Assembly: GCF_041596335.1 (NCBI RefSeq)
Contig: NZ_JBFHIT010000006.1
Location: 62,001 to 126,000 of the forward strand
Source: Mangrovibacterium sp041596335
Lineage (GTDB): Bacteria; Bacteroidota; Bacteroidia; Bacteroidales; Prolixibacteraceae
DNA length: 64,000 bases
Reading direction: 5' to 3'
Shown here: in pieces, positions 49,869 to 58,443 of the stretch
Position numbering within the stretch: the first letter of the stretch is position 1
How the letters are laid out: every line of letters begins with the position of its first letter
Position numbers and translations under genes: made by a program
The notes under the pieces: generated by a model
The model's database searches: none
What the model saw: the letters and a program-made list of their open reading frames with translations, nothing else
What the model was told of the DNA's origin: nothing

Positions 49869-49894
49869 GCCCCGCCGAAAGGTGGGGCTTTTTT
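49869..49894. terminator. Terminator of hsp20
   Basis: GCCCCGCC, GAAA tetraloop, GGTGGGGC (49869-49888) followed by six T. A textbook intrinsic terminator; the opposite-strand zntB-like gene ends within its T-run. Confidence 0.92.
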
Positions 49895-50867
49895 ATAACC
49901 ACTTGTTTTTTCTGAAAAACCAAAATTGAAACGCGACAATAATCAATAAAATTAACCCGAAAGCAAGAAAAGCGTTCGGACTTTCAGCATGTGGTATTCC
50001 GGCTAAATTGACACCAAGCAAACCTGTGAAAAAACTGAGCGGAAGGAATAATGCCGTGATAATCGACAGTAGGTACATGCGGCTGTTGATTTGCTCATTC
50101 GACCGGTTGATGAGTGTTTCTTGGCTAACGGAGGCTAGTTCACGGGCAGCGTCAAGCATCTCAAGGTAGCGCATCAGGTAGTCATTCACCTCACGCATTC
50201 GTAATTGCTGTTTGTTGGTCATCCAGCTAGTCTTCTCAATCTGCATTTTGTTTAGCGCGTCTCGTTGCGGTATCAGAAACCGCTTAAGTTGAATAATCTG
50301 TCGACGCAGGTTGTATAGTTCTGTTTTGCTTTCGTCATCATTCCCATCTTCTTCCATCACCATTTCTTCCATCGAAATCGCCGATTCCTCAATATCTTCC
50401 ATGACTTCACTCATGTTGAAAACCACCCGTTCATTTAATCGAACAATGAAATCACCAGTGTTTTTTGGAGGATTATTATTCTCCATGTCGTCGACAAGTG
50501 ATTTGATTGAGTTGAGGGTTTTCTTTTGGCAGGTGATAATCATATTTTTGGTAGCAAGCATGCGTACTGAGATCATATCTTCAGGCTTTTCGCCTTTAAT
50601 GAGGTTAATTCCGCGAACAACAAGCAGCAATTCATCGGCATAAATGGCCACGCGTGGTCTTGAGTCTTCTTTGATAAGCGCGGAGGTGATAACCTCGTTT
50701 TCATGCAACGACTCAACAAGTTTGCGGGTTTCCGGTACGCTAAAATCCAGTTGAACCCAGATGTAGTCTGTCTCGTTCTTGGTTGTTGGGATGGTGTCAA
50801 TTTTTATTTTCTCTGTTGTCTTGTTGGCCGAATTGACATAGAAAGCGTTGATAACAGCATGTTTCAT
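49893..50867 (-). CDS. zntB: ZntB-like zinc transporter (CorA superfamily)
   Basis: 324 residues, pentameric inner-membrane cation transporter. The large cytoplasmic domain (YIWVQLDFSVPETRKLVES, EDSRPRVAIYADELLLVVRGINL, NMIITCQKKTL) matches ZntB, and the two C-terminal helices (YLLSIITALFLPLSFFTGLLGV, NAFLAFGLILLIIVAFQFWF) flank GVN (285-287), the ZntB version of the CorA GMN filter. ZntB moves zinc with protons; import versus export has been debated. Divalent selectivity here is inferred. Alone on the minus strand. Confidence 0.88.
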   Translation of the reverse strand: MKHAVINAFYVNSANKTTEKIKIDTIPTTKNETDYIWVQLDFSVPETRKLVESLHENEVITSALIKEDSRPRVAIYADELLLVVRGINLIKGEKPEDMISVRMLATKNMIITCQKKTLNSIKSLVDDMENNNPPKNTGDFIVRLNERVVFNMSEVMEDIEESAISMEEMVMEEDGNDDESKTELYNLRRQIIQLKRFLIPQRDALNKMQIEKTSWMTNKQQLRMREVNDYLMRYLEMLDAARELASVSQETLINRSNEQINSRMYLLSIITALFLPLSFFTGLLGVNLAGIPHAESPNAFLAFGLILLIIVAFQFWFFRKNKWL

Positions 50868-51059
50868 GGTCGCAATTTTTCAAAATAAAATCGGGTACTT
50901 TTCTGATCTACTTTTTTCAACCTGAAATCACAACTAACAAATTTCTAAAATTAGGGCTTTTAGGGCTGTTTCGTGGATTGAAAAACGTATTCAAGATACG
51001 AATCGGGCTGTGAAATACAAAACCCGAACCGCGAACAGGTACTGTGGAGCGATGGCTGC

Positions 51060-52088
51060 TTAACTGTTGACTTCGGTAAACGTTCGTTTATTTTGGAAAT
51101 AGAATTTCCAGATGACACTTTTGCAAATAATTTCATCGTGCCACCTTGGGGGAGCGATTAATTTTAGCTTTCGACGTTTCGTTTTTAAACGATTTCGGTT
51201 GGCATAAAAAGCCCAATGTGCTTTAATTACACTGGTGAAGCCGTTGACATTTCCCTCACTCAACAGTTTAAAAGCAGCAACTCCGTCCAGGAGCATTCGC
51301 ACAAAAATTACTTTCAGCAATCGATTGGGAGGGCAGTTTTTGTACAACAAAAACAGGTTGTTTCGAAAGTTGAGAAATAGTTTTCTCGGATTATTATAGG
51401 GCAAACTTCCGCCGCCAAGATGATAAACCTGGCAGAGGGGGGTGTAGCGAATCTGGAAATCCATGTTTTTTAGCCTCCAGCACAGATCAATTTCTTCCAT
51501 ATGGGCCCAGAAGTCGCTGTCGAAACCTCCGGCTTTGTGGTATAAATCGGCACGGATGGCCATGCAGGCTCCGCTGGCCCAAAAAATATTCACCTCATCG
51601 TTGTATTGAGCTTCATCTTTTTCAATGACATTCAAAATTCGGCCTCGGCAAAACGGGTAGCCGAGTTTGTCGATAAAACCACCTGCCGCTCCGCCATACT
51701 CATAGTCGTGTTTGTTGTGCCAGCTTAAAATTTTGGGCTGTACGGCAGCAACTGTCGCATCGTTTTCCATGATCGAAATCATTGGTTCGAGCCATCCTGC
51801 CGTAACCTCGACATCCGAATTGAGCAAGATGTAGTATTCGGCATCGATTTGTTTTAATGCTTGGTTGTAGCCTTCAGCAAAACCGTAATTTTTGGGTAGT
51901 TGCAAGCGGATAACTTGCGGAAACTGTTCTTCAATCAGCGCCATTGAACCGTCTGTAGATCCGTTGTCGGCTACTATAATTTTCGTTCCTTCAAGGTGGC
52001 TATGAGCCACAACCGATGGTAAGAATTGAGGGAGAAGTTTTTCTCCGTTCCAGTTTAAAATAACAATCGCGATAGAGGCGTGTTTCAT
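51060..52088 (-). CDS. Glycosyltransferase family 2
   Basis: 342 residues, GT-A fold. Start IAIVILNWNGEKLLPQFLPSV, nucleotide-binding DNGSTDGS, the metal-binding SDVE in LLNSDVEVTAGWLEP, and the acceptor-side HMEEIDLCWRLKNMDFQIRYTP with GGGSL, typical of rhamnosyl/galactosyl-type GT2 enzymes. Two basic helices near the end may bind the membrane. It probably works on surface polysaccharide or glycolipid; sugar unknown. It is the last gene of a unit with the 156-residue protein and SuhB (15- and 63-base gaps). Confidence 0.92.
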   Translation of the reverse strand: MKHASIAIVILNWNGEKLLPQFLPSVVAHSHLEGTKIIVADNGSTDGSMALIEEQFPQVIRLQLPKNYGFAEGYNQALKQIDAEYYILLNSDVEVTAGWLEPMISIMENDATVAAVQPKILSWHNKHDYEYGGAAGGFIDKLGYPFCRGRILNVIEKDEAQYNDEVNIFWASGACMAIRADLYHKAGGFDSDFWAHMEEIDLCWRLKNMDFQIRYTPLCQVYHLGGGSLPYNNPRKLFLNFRNNLFLLYKNCPPNRLLKVIFVRMLLDGVAAFKLLSEGNVNGFTSVIKAHWAFYANRNRLKTKRRKLKLIAPPRWHDEIICKSVIWKFYFQNKRTFTEVNS

Positions 52089-52102
52089 GCGGGCAAAGAT
52101 AG

Positions 52103-52573
52103 TTAGGAATTCAAAATTCCTGCTAAAATCTCCACCAGTTGTTCTTTTGAAAGTTGGCTCAGCTTTTCGCGGATTTCGATGGTCTGATTTTCAGACTGAT
52201 TGGCTAGAGTGTCGTTCAATTCTTTCCATTGTTTGCCGGTCATTTCCTGTTGAAGGAGTTCACGGGCAATGTCTCCAGACCTGGTTTGACCCGGCAATCC
52301 CAATGTTTGCAATTCCAAAATGGCTGCATCCAGAATTTCGTGAGCTTGCATTTTTACCGGGTCACCCGATTTTTCGTTGCCAGTAGCTTCGCGAAGGTGC
52401 CAGCTCGAATAGTCGTATTTCAGATCTAATACCATTTTTACGATGGGGTGAGACCCCCCGAAAATTCGGTTCAGGAAGAGTAGGGTTTGGTTTTTCCACG
52501 CTTCCAGATCGAAGCTCTGTTGCTTCAGTTTCTCAATTTGTTCGTTGAGCAGTGCAATTTCCTTTTCAGCCAT
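52103..52573 (-). CDS. Conserved-looking protein of unknown function
   Basis: 156 residues, acidic and helical, no signal peptide. It begins with a coiled-coil-like stretch (EIALLNEQIEKLKQQSFDLEAWKNQ) and continues HPIVKMVLDLKYDYSSWHLRE and MQAHEILDAAILELQTLGLP, ending in an amphipathic helix (KLSQLSKEQLVEILAGIL). No family recognised. It lies between suhB and the GT2 gene with short gaps, so it is likely real and cotranscribed. A cytoplasmic adaptor role would be a guess. Confidence 0.75.
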   Translation of the reverse strand: MAEKEIALLNEQIEKLKQQSFDLEAWKNQTLLFLNRIFGGSHPIVKMVLDLKYDYSSWHLREATGNEKSGDPVKMQAHEILDAAILELQTLGLPGQTRSGDIARELLQQEMTGKQWKELNDTLANQSENQTIEIREKLSQLSKEQLVEILAGILNS

Positions 52574-52635
52574 GATGTGCTTTTTTATGCAATTTAGCTG
52601 ATTGGCAACCGACGCCCAAGTACTCTGCTGAAAAA

Positions 52636-53427
52636 CTATCCGAGATGTTCGTTTACTTTGGCGAAAAAGGCCGGGAAATAGTTGCTGTTCGCCGAAACCA
52701 ACTCTTTTCCAAACAGGTAATTATTGCCCCCTTTGAAGTCGGTGACCTTGCCTCCGGCTTCCTTTACCAGCAGAACTCCGGCAGCGACATCCCAGGCGTG
52801 GAGGGCGTGCTCGAAGAAACCATCGAAACGGCCGCAAGCCACATAAGCAAGATCAACTGCTGCCGATCCCATACGGCGCATGCCTCGGGTTTCAATCATG
52901 AAAAATTCCAACACTTGCAGATACGAACTCAACTTTTCGAAATTGTAGTACGGAAAGCCTGTCGCAAGTAGTACATCTTCGTGTGTTGAAGCCTTCGACA
53001 CCGAAATAGGTTGGTCGTTAAGATAGGCACCGCCATTTTCCCAGGCCGAGAAAAGTTCGTTTTGCCCTATTTCATATACCACTCCGACAATAGGCACGCT
53101 GTCTTTTGTTAATGCGATGGATACTGAATGTGGGAAGATACCGTGAATGAAGTTTGTTGTTCCGTCCAATGGGTCGATGATCCATTTGTATTGTTCTCCA
53201 TTTTCGCTGGCTGTTCCTTCTTCGGTAATAAAACCTGCTTCCGGAAGCAGGTCACGAAGGCGAGCTACAATTATTTTTTCGGCCTCCTTGTCGACATAGG
53301 TCACCAAACTGGCCTTGCCTTTCAATTCAATATCTTCAGGTGTAATTTTCGAACGTTCCTCACGTATAAATTGTCCGGCTTGCTTGGCCAGAGTGCCGAT
53401 CTCCCGGCAAATATGCTGTAAATCCAT
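52636..53427 (-). CDS. suhB: Inositol monophosphatase family protein
   Basis: 263 residues. Magnesium-dependent phosphatase of the FIG superfamily. Metal ligands: Glu70 (ITEEGT), Asp85 and Asp88 in WIIDPLDGTTNFIHG, and the late Asp in HAWDVAAGVLLVKEAGG. Cleaves inositol phosphates or related sugar phosphates; in E. coli SuhB also acts with Nus factors on rRNA transcription. Which applies here is not visible. First gene of the suhB-hypothetical-GT2 unit. Confidence 0.93.
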   Translation of the reverse strand: MDLQHICREIGTLAKQAGQFIREERSKITPEDIELKGKASLVTYVDKEAEKIIVARLRDLLPEAGFITEEGTASENGEQYKWIIDPLDGTTNFIHGIFPHSVSIALTKDSVPIVGVVYEIGQNELFSAWENGGAYLNDQPISVSKASTHEDVLLATGFPYYNFEKLSSYLQVLEFFMIETRGMRRMGSAAVDLAYVACGRFDGFFEHALHAWDVAAGVLLVKEAGGKVTDFKGGNNYLFGKELVSANSNYFPAFFAKVNEHLG

Positions 53428-53805
53428 TGAGACTAAATTTTTTACCGAAAGTCGCTTAATCCCGTTTAACCAGCAAATTTCTACTGTTATTTAATTCTGA
53501 AGGATTTTTGAATGAATCAATAGCTTCGCTCCGGCCTTTCGTATGATTTGCCGGGAGGCGAATGTAATATTTTTTTAGCAGGGCTAATTGTCACGTATAC
53601 AGAGTTATAGCTTGGTTTTGTTTTGAGGCGTTTAAAAAAGGGTATGAATTTTGGATAATCTATTTTGAAATTGATTTAGTAGAGTTCTTCGAAACGAAAA
53701 GGCTATTTCTTAAGAAGCTTCGAGCTGAAAAAAGTCAAGGCCAAAGATAGAACTCATTCATGTCAATTTTTTGGGGAATGATTTATTCATTTAAAACTTA
53801 GACCA
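53428..53805. other. Divergent intergenic region, 378 bases
   Basis: No gene-like frame. G/T-rich on the + strand in its middle. On the minus strand TATCTTTG (53742-53749) fits a -7 element but is about 315 bases before suhB and lacks a spaced TTG. Nothing else stood out. Confidence 0.5.
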
Positions 53806-55119
53806 ATGAAAGCAAAATTAATAGGAATATTATTCGTGATTGTTGCAACACTGAGTGTTTCAGCACAAAACTATAGCGTTAGAGCCGTAGGATATGATAT
53901 TAGTGATAACCTGGACCTGGAAGCTGTTTCGTACCTTTTTGGCGAATCCCGCGACTTGCAGGACTTTGAATATCGACTGAATGATCCACAAATGCAGATC
54001 TCAAATCTGGACTTGAATCAAGACGGATGGGTTGATTATCTTCGGGTGGTTGAGGTGTATGAGTATGGCATTCATTTGGTAACCATACAGGCTGTGTTGG
54101 ATCAGGATATTTATCAGGATGTTGCAACCATCGATGCCGGGCAGATTAAGGGTGGAAATTACTACGTGCAGGTTGTCGGTGATCCGTATTTGTACGGGCC
54201 AAACTACATTATTGAACCGACCTATGTGCGGGTGCCTTTGATATTCTCTTGGTTCTTTCGCCCGAACTATGTTGTTTGGCATTCACCCTATTATTGGGGA
54301 TATTATCCGTCGCGATATAAACATTATCGTTGTTTGCCGACTTTCAATTACCATCGGAATTTGCATGTTCATATTGATTATCATGTGAATACCTATCATT
54401 ATAGTACGGTGCGCCGAAACACGCTGGCTGTTGAGCTACATCGTAAGGTGTATCGCAATGACTATGCGCAACGACATCCGAGCAAATCATTTTCGTCGCG
54501 GAATACCGGTTATTCCAATAAATATGAGCTAAGTCGAAGTCGTTCGGTATCGGAATCGCGGGGAGATCGGAGGCCAACCGGTCAGGCAACTTATAATAGT
54601 GGATCCCGTTCAGGTTCCTCAAGGAGTGTTTCGTCCCGTTCGGATGCTTATCGGGGAACATCAGAGACCAAAAGTGCTCGTATTTCAACTACCCAGCCCA
54701 ATAGTAGCCAACGGAAGGGGTCTGATGTGAACTACAACCGGAGTAGTGGCCAATCGCAAGTAAAAAGCGGAACAAAATCGGTTGGGCGTTCCCCCGCCAG
54801 TGCTAATACAAGCCGTTCTGTTTATCAACCAGGTAGTACTTCTAAATCCGCAACTGGTTCCGGTTCGAAACAGCAATTTGAGGTCAGGAGCAGCCGATCC
54901 TCGAGTACGAATAATTCCACCTACAGGTCGACTCAGCAACCCAAAGTAGAATCAAGCTCAAGCCGAAGTGCGAAAAGCAACAGTGTAAGCCGAAGCGCCA
55001 ATTCGTCGGGCCGATCGGTTGCCAAACAATCTTCAATATCCAGAAAAGCGGAAAGCTCTAGCACCACGAAGTCTGGCACGGTGAGTACGAAGAAATCAGA
55101 AAGAAGTAAAAGAAGGTAA
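53806..55119 (+). CDS. Exported protein with EF-type loop and Ser/Arg-rich tail
   Basis: 437 residues. Signal peptide 1-20 (LIGILFVIVATLSVSA). A folded domain to about 150 contains a calcium-type loop DxNxDGxxD (69-77, LDLNQDGWVDYLRVVE) and VQVVGDPYLYGPNYIIEPTYVRVP. An aromatic/His-rich stretch follows (YVVWHSPYYWGYYPSRYKHY; HVHIDYHVNTYHY). From about 220 to the end the chain is low-complexity, Ser/Arg/Thr-rich and very basic, with no sorting tail. As far as I recall, the N-terminal domain is widespread and uncharacterised in Bacteroidota. The basic tail may bind DNA, LPS or matrix; this is speculation. A terminator follows. Confidence 0.8.
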   Translation: MKAKLIGILFVIVATLSVSAQNYSVRAVGYDISDNLDLEAVSYLFGESRDLQDFEYRLNDPQMQISNLDLNQDGWVDYLRVVEVYEYGIHLVTIQAVLDQDIYQDVATIDAGQIKGGNYYVQVVGDPYLYGPNYIIEPTYVRVPLIFSWFFRPNYVVWHSPYYWGYYPSRYKHYRCLPTFNYHRNLHVHIDYHVNTYHYSTVRRNTLAVELHRKVYRNDYAQRHPSKSFSSRNTGYSNKYELSRSRSVSESRGDRRPTGQATYNSGSRSGSSRSVSSRSDAYRGTSETKSARISTTQPNSSQRKGSDVNYNRSSGQSQVKSGTKSVGRSPASANTSRSVYQPGSTSKSATGSGSKQQFEVRSSRSSSTNNSTYRSTQQPKVESSSSRSAKSNSVSRSANSSGRSVAKQSSISRKAESSSTTKSGTVSTKKSERSKRR

Positions 55120-55139
55120 GCGAATTGATGTTAAATAGT

Positions 55140-55176
55140 AAAGCCCGAGGATGTGAAATGACCTCGGGCTTTTATT
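55140..55176. terminator. Terminator between the Ser/Arg-rich gene and phoH-like gene
   Basis: AAAGCCCGAGG (55140-55150) with CCTCGGGCTTT (55162-55172), perfect 11-base stem with A- and T-runs on both sides, between convergent stops. Confidence 0.88.
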
Positions 55177-55198
55177 ATTATTATCGTTGAATTCTTTT

Positions 55199-56530
55199 TT
55201 ACAATAAATCGCTGGCAAGTTCTGCTAAATAGCTTCGTTCGCCTTTCACCAAATTCACGTGAGAGAAAAGATCTTGCTTTCGCATTCGGTCTGTCATGTA
55301 GGCTAACCCGTTCGATTTCATATCCAGATAGGGTGAGTCGATCTGTTGAAGGTCGCCGGTAAAAACCATTTTCGTTCCTTCACCTGCACGGGTGATGATT
55401 GTCTTAATCTCGTGCGGAGTCAGGTTTTGAGCTTCGTCAACTATAAAAAAGGCATTCGATAAACTGCGGCCACGAATGTAGGCCAATGGAGTAATGATAA
55501 GTCGTTCTTCTTTCAATAACTCATCAATTTTCTGATACTCCTGACTTCTTGGATTGAAAGCGTGTTTAATGACCGTAAGATTGTCGAATAACGGTTGCAT
55601 ATAAGGGCTAATTTTCTCGGTCGCATCGCCGGGAAGGTAACCCAAGTCGCGGTTGCTGAGTGCCACAATCGGGCGAGCCAGCAATATTTGCTCGTACATT
55701 TTGTTTTGTTCCAGCGCGGCAGCCAGAGCCAAGAGGGTTTTCCCTGTTCCGGCCTTTCCGGTCAGCGAAAGTAGTTTGATATCCGGATTCAATAACGAAT
55801 TCAGGCTGAACGTTTGTTCCGCATTACGGGGTTTAATACCATATGCGACTTTTTTTTCGACTCGAACCATGCGTTGTGTCGCTGCTTCGTATCGGGCTAA
55901 AACACTCGATTTGTTTCCTTTTAAAATGTAGTATTCATTTGGGATTGGAGCATCTTTGAGGCCGGCATCAGCAAAAGAGAAAAAGCCATCGTTGTAAAGC
56001 GTGTCGATGAGATCGTCTTTAAAGCTGTCTACTTCGGTAACTGATTTCTCAAAAACCTGAGGATCTTTAATTTTATCATTTTCATAATCTTCAGAATGAA
56101 TGCCCAGTGATTTGGCTTTCATACGCAGATTAATATCCTTGCTTACCAGAATGGTGGGTCGTTTCGGATTTTCTTTGGTGTAAAACTCGGCGACAGCCAG
56201 GATACGGTGATCCGGAATATCTTCTTTGAACGACTGTATCATCGTGTCGGAGAAGGGCTTGCCTGTTGCGATGATCAGTTTACCCAACTCAGGACTTAGC
56301 TGAATTCCGCCATTAAATAGCTTCTCTCCGACAATGTCATCCAGCACACGCACAAACTCACGTGCCTGAAAATTGATTGGATCATTTCCCTTCTTAAATT
56401 TATCCAATTCTTCCAAAACCGTCAATGGAACGACGATATCGTTATCTTTGAACTGGTAAATGCAATTGTGGTCGTGTAAGATCACATTGGTATCCAACAC
56501 GAAAATCTTGGTTTGTTTGTGGCCTGCCAT
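55199..56530 (-). CDS. PIN domain - PhoH ATPase (PhoH2-like)
   Basis: 443 residues. An N-terminal PIN ribonuclease domain (FVLDTNVILHD with the first acidic residue at 13; ELDKFKKG; SDTMI; ILVSKDINLRMKAKSLG) is joined to a PhoH helicase-like ATPase with Walker A GKAGTGKT (258-265), Walker B VDEAQ (364-368) and a sensor TGDLQQID. Such PhoH2 proteins unwind and cleave RNA in vitro. The gene is monocistronic and divergent from folC. Confidence 0.93.
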   Translation of the reverse strand: MAGHKQTKIFVLDTNVILHDHNCIYQFKDNDIVVPLTVLEELDKFKKGNDPINFQAREFVRVLDDIVGEKLFNGGIQLSPELGKLIIATGKPFSDTMIQSFKEDIPDHRILAVAEFYTKENPKRPTILVSKDINLRMKAKSLGIHSEDYENDKIKDPQVFEKSVTEVDSFKDDLIDTLYNDGFFSFADAGLKDAPIPNEYYILKGNKSSVLARYEAATQRMVRVEKKVAYGIKPRNAEQTFSLNSLLNPDIKLLSLTGKAGTGKTLLALAAALEQNKMYEQILLARPIVALSNRDLGYLPGDATEKISPYMQPLFDNLTVIKHAFNPRSQEYQKIDELLKEERLIITPLAYIRGRSLSNAFFIVDEAQNLTPHEIKTIITRAGEGTKMVFTGDLQQIDSPYLDMKSNGLAYMTDRMRKQDLFSHVNLVKGERSYLAELASDLL

Positions 56531-56659
56531 AAGCTTATATTTTAGTGTCTGTGTTTACAATGTAGGAAAAATCAACGATTCAGGGAGAGATAAAAGCCAA
56601 AAGATGCCATGCAGTTATCGACACTTGTTGGTAAGTGGGTTTAAGTGATTGATTGAGAA

Positions 56660-57961
56660 ATGAAAAGCTATCAGGAAATTTTAGATTATTTGTACAGCCA
56701 GCTGCCAATGTTTCAGCGGTCTGGTGCTGCCGCCTATAAAAACACCTTGGGAAATACCTTGGTTTTAGATGAAGTATGGGGACATCCGCATCGGAGTTTT
56801 AAAACAATTCATGTGGCCGGAACAAACGGCAAAGGTTCTACATCGCATATGCTGGCTTCCGTTTTGCAGGAGGCCGGATATAAAGTTGGACTGTATACTT
56901 CTCCGCATTTGGTTGACTTTCGCGAGCGTATTCGGGTTGATGGAAACATGATTTCGGAAGAAGCGGTGGTCGCCTTTGTCAGCGATTTTGAAGCGAAAAA
57001 CAGAACATTGGGCCTCGAACCTTCCTTTTTCGAGATCACCGTTGCCATGGCTTTTTGGTATTTTCAGCTCACGAAGGTTGATGTGGCAGTTGTTGAGGTT
57101 GGTCTTGGCGGTCGCCTCGATTCAACCAATATTATTACTCCCGAGTTAGCATTGATCACCAATATTAGCCTGGACCATACGGCTTTGCTTGGCGGGACTA
57201 TTCAGCAGATTGCGGCGGAAAAGGCAGGGGTAATTAAACCGGATATTCCGGTGGTAGTCTCGGAAAGTAGTTCGGAATATGATTCTGTTTTTGTTGAAAA
57301 AGCAAAATCAGTTGGAGCAGCAATCTCTTTTGCCGATCAGGAATATGAAGCGGCTTATGGTTTTTTGCTTGCAAATGGAAGGCAAACCTTCAATTTTAGT
57401 AAAAACGGAAAGCTTATTTACCAGAATTTGCAAAGCGATTTACTCGGTAGCTACCAGCGCAAGAACGTAGCCGGTGTTTTGAAGGTGATTGATTTGTTGG
57501 TTGAAAAAGGATGGAACATTAGTTTGCAAGCGATCTATGGTGGGATGAGCAAGGTTCGGGAAAATACCGGTTTGAGAGGGCGATGGGAGATTGTTGGAGC
57601 CAACCCAATGGTGGTATGCGATACGGGGCACAATGAGGCAGGCATTCGTCAGGTTGTTGAGCAAATTAAGCAAACAGCCTGGAGAGAATTGTATGTGGTG
57701 ATCGGTATGGTCAACGATAAGAGTTTGGATGGTGTTTTGGAGCTTCTACCTAAAGAAGCGCATTACATTTTTACCCAAGCTTCCATTCCGCGGGCGCTGG
57801 ATGCAGGTGAATTATGTCGGAAAGCAAAGCAAAAAGGACTAAACGGGCAGGTTATTGCCGATGTGAAGATGGCCGTAGCAGAAGCGTTGAAATTAGCTAA
57901 TCCCAATGATTTTGTGTTTGTTGGCGGTAGTACGTTTGTAGTCGCTGATTATTTTTCTTAA
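56660..57961 (+). CDS. folC: Folylpolyglutamate / dihydrofolate synthase
   Basis: 433 residues. Adds glutamate to dihydropteroate and to folates. Mur-ligase fold with P-loop HVAGTNGKGSTSHMLASVLQ (GTNGKGS 54-60), YTSPHLVDFRERIRVDG, the metal/ATP region VEVGLGGRLDSTN, ISLDHTALLGGTIQQIAAEKAGVIK and the C-terminal domain (VIGMVNDKSLDGVLELLP, VGGSTFVVADYF). Complete and unmodified. Two tRNA genes follow 86 bases later from their own promoter. Confidence 0.95.
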   Translation: MKSYQEILDYLYSQLPMFQRSGAAAYKNTLGNTLVLDEVWGHPHRSFKTIHVAGTNGKGSTSHMLASVLQEAGYKVGLYTSPHLVDFRERIRVDGNMISEEAVVAFVSDFEAKNRTLGLEPSFFEITVAMAFWYFQLTKVDVAVVEVGLGGRLDSTNIITPELALITNISLDHTALLGGTIQQIAAEKAGVIKPDIPVVVSESSSEYDSVFVEKAKSVGAAISFADQEYEAAYGFLLANGRQTFNFSKNGKLIYQNLQSDLLGSYQRKNVAGVLKVIDLLVEKGWNISLQAIYGGMSKVRENTGLRGRWEIVGANPMVVCDTGHNEAGIRQVVEQIKQTAWRELYVVIGMVNDKSLDGVLELLPKEAHYIFTQASIPRALDAGELCRKAKQKGLNGQVIADVKMAVAEALKLANPNDFVFVGGSTFVVADYFS

Positions 57962-57978
57962 AATATTTTCATTTTCTT

Positions 57979-58008
57979 TTTGGAAGAAGAAAAAAGCATT
58001 TATATTTG
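57979..58008 (+). promoter_or_regulatory. Promoter of the tRNA-Val genes
   Basis: TTTG (57979-57982), 18-base spacer and TATATTTG (58001-58008): an excellent match to the Bacteroidota sigma-A consensus. Start of transcription near 58015, about 33 bases before the first tRNA. Confidence 0.8.
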
Positions 58009-58047
58009 CAACGCCTTTCCAGAAAGGACACACGTTCTACAGAAATC

Positions 58048-58122
58048 GGGCGGTTAGCTCAGTTGGTTCAGAGCATCTGGTTTACACCCAGAGGGTCGGG
58101 GGTTCGACTCCCTCACCGCCCA
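58048..58122 (+). tRNA. tRNA-Val (anticodon TAC), copy 1
   Basis: 75 bases. Acceptor arm GGGCGGT/ACCGCCC, D-loop TTAGCTCAGTTGGTTCAGAGC, anticodon stem TCTGG/CCAGA with loop TTTACAC, giving anticodon TAC (reads GTA), and T-arm GGTTCGACTCC. CCA is not encoded. The sequence is identical to copy 2. Confidence 0.97.
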
Positions 58123-58128
58123 CTACGG

Positions 58129-58159
58129 CGGAATACTTCAGTCAGTGTTCCGTTTTTTT
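58129..58159 (+). terminator. Terminator after tRNA-Val copy 1
   Basis: CGGAATACT (58129-58137) with AGTGTTCCG (58144-58152), one G-U pair, followed by seven T. Confidence 0.85.
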
Positions 58160-58226
58160 ATCCAAATTAAAATTGGATGACTGAAAGCTTTCTCAAGCTT
58201 AAAATGAGAGACGTTCAACATATTTC

Positions 58227-58301
58227 GGGCGGTTAGCTCAGTTGGTTCAGAGCATCTGGTTTACACCCAGAGGGTCGGGGGTTCGACTCCCTCACCGCCC
58301 A
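58227..58301 (+). tRNA. tRNA-Val (anticodon TAC), copy 2
   Basis: Identical over 75 bases to the copy at 58048, starting 179 bases further on. Same anticodon loop TTTACAC. No promoter of its own is evident, so it depends on read-through past the first terminator or on an unseen promoter (the spacer 58160-58226 is AT-rich). Confidence 0.97.
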
Positions 58302-58305
58302 CTTC

Positions 58306-58341
58306 AAAGAGGAATACTTGCAAAAGTGTTCCTCTTTTTTT
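58306..58341 (+). terminator. Terminator after tRNA-Val copy 2
   Basis: AAAGAGGAATACTT pairs with AAGTGTTCCTCTTT, followed by a run of T. Its core GGAATACTT...AGTGTTCC is shared with the terminator of copy 1. Confidence 0.88.
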
Positions 58342-58365
58342 TGCTTTTCAGCTGGCTATAAAAGC

Positions 58366-58403
58366 CGACAGCCTGAAGAAATGAATTTCTGCTCAGGCTG
58401 TCG
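58366..58403 (-). terminator. Hairpin after maeB
   Basis: CGACAGCCTGA (58366-58376) pairs perfectly with TCAGGCTGTCG (58393-58403), 41 bases past the maeB stop. On the minus strand only a short T-rich stretch follows. Confidence 0.7.
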
Positions 58404-58443
58404 ACTTTTAAATGGCTTCGTTTCGGTCGTCTATTCAACGATT

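Noticed and set aside
49893..50867. CorA magnesium transporter
   Set aside because: The filter is GVN, not GMN, and the soluble domain fits ZntB better.
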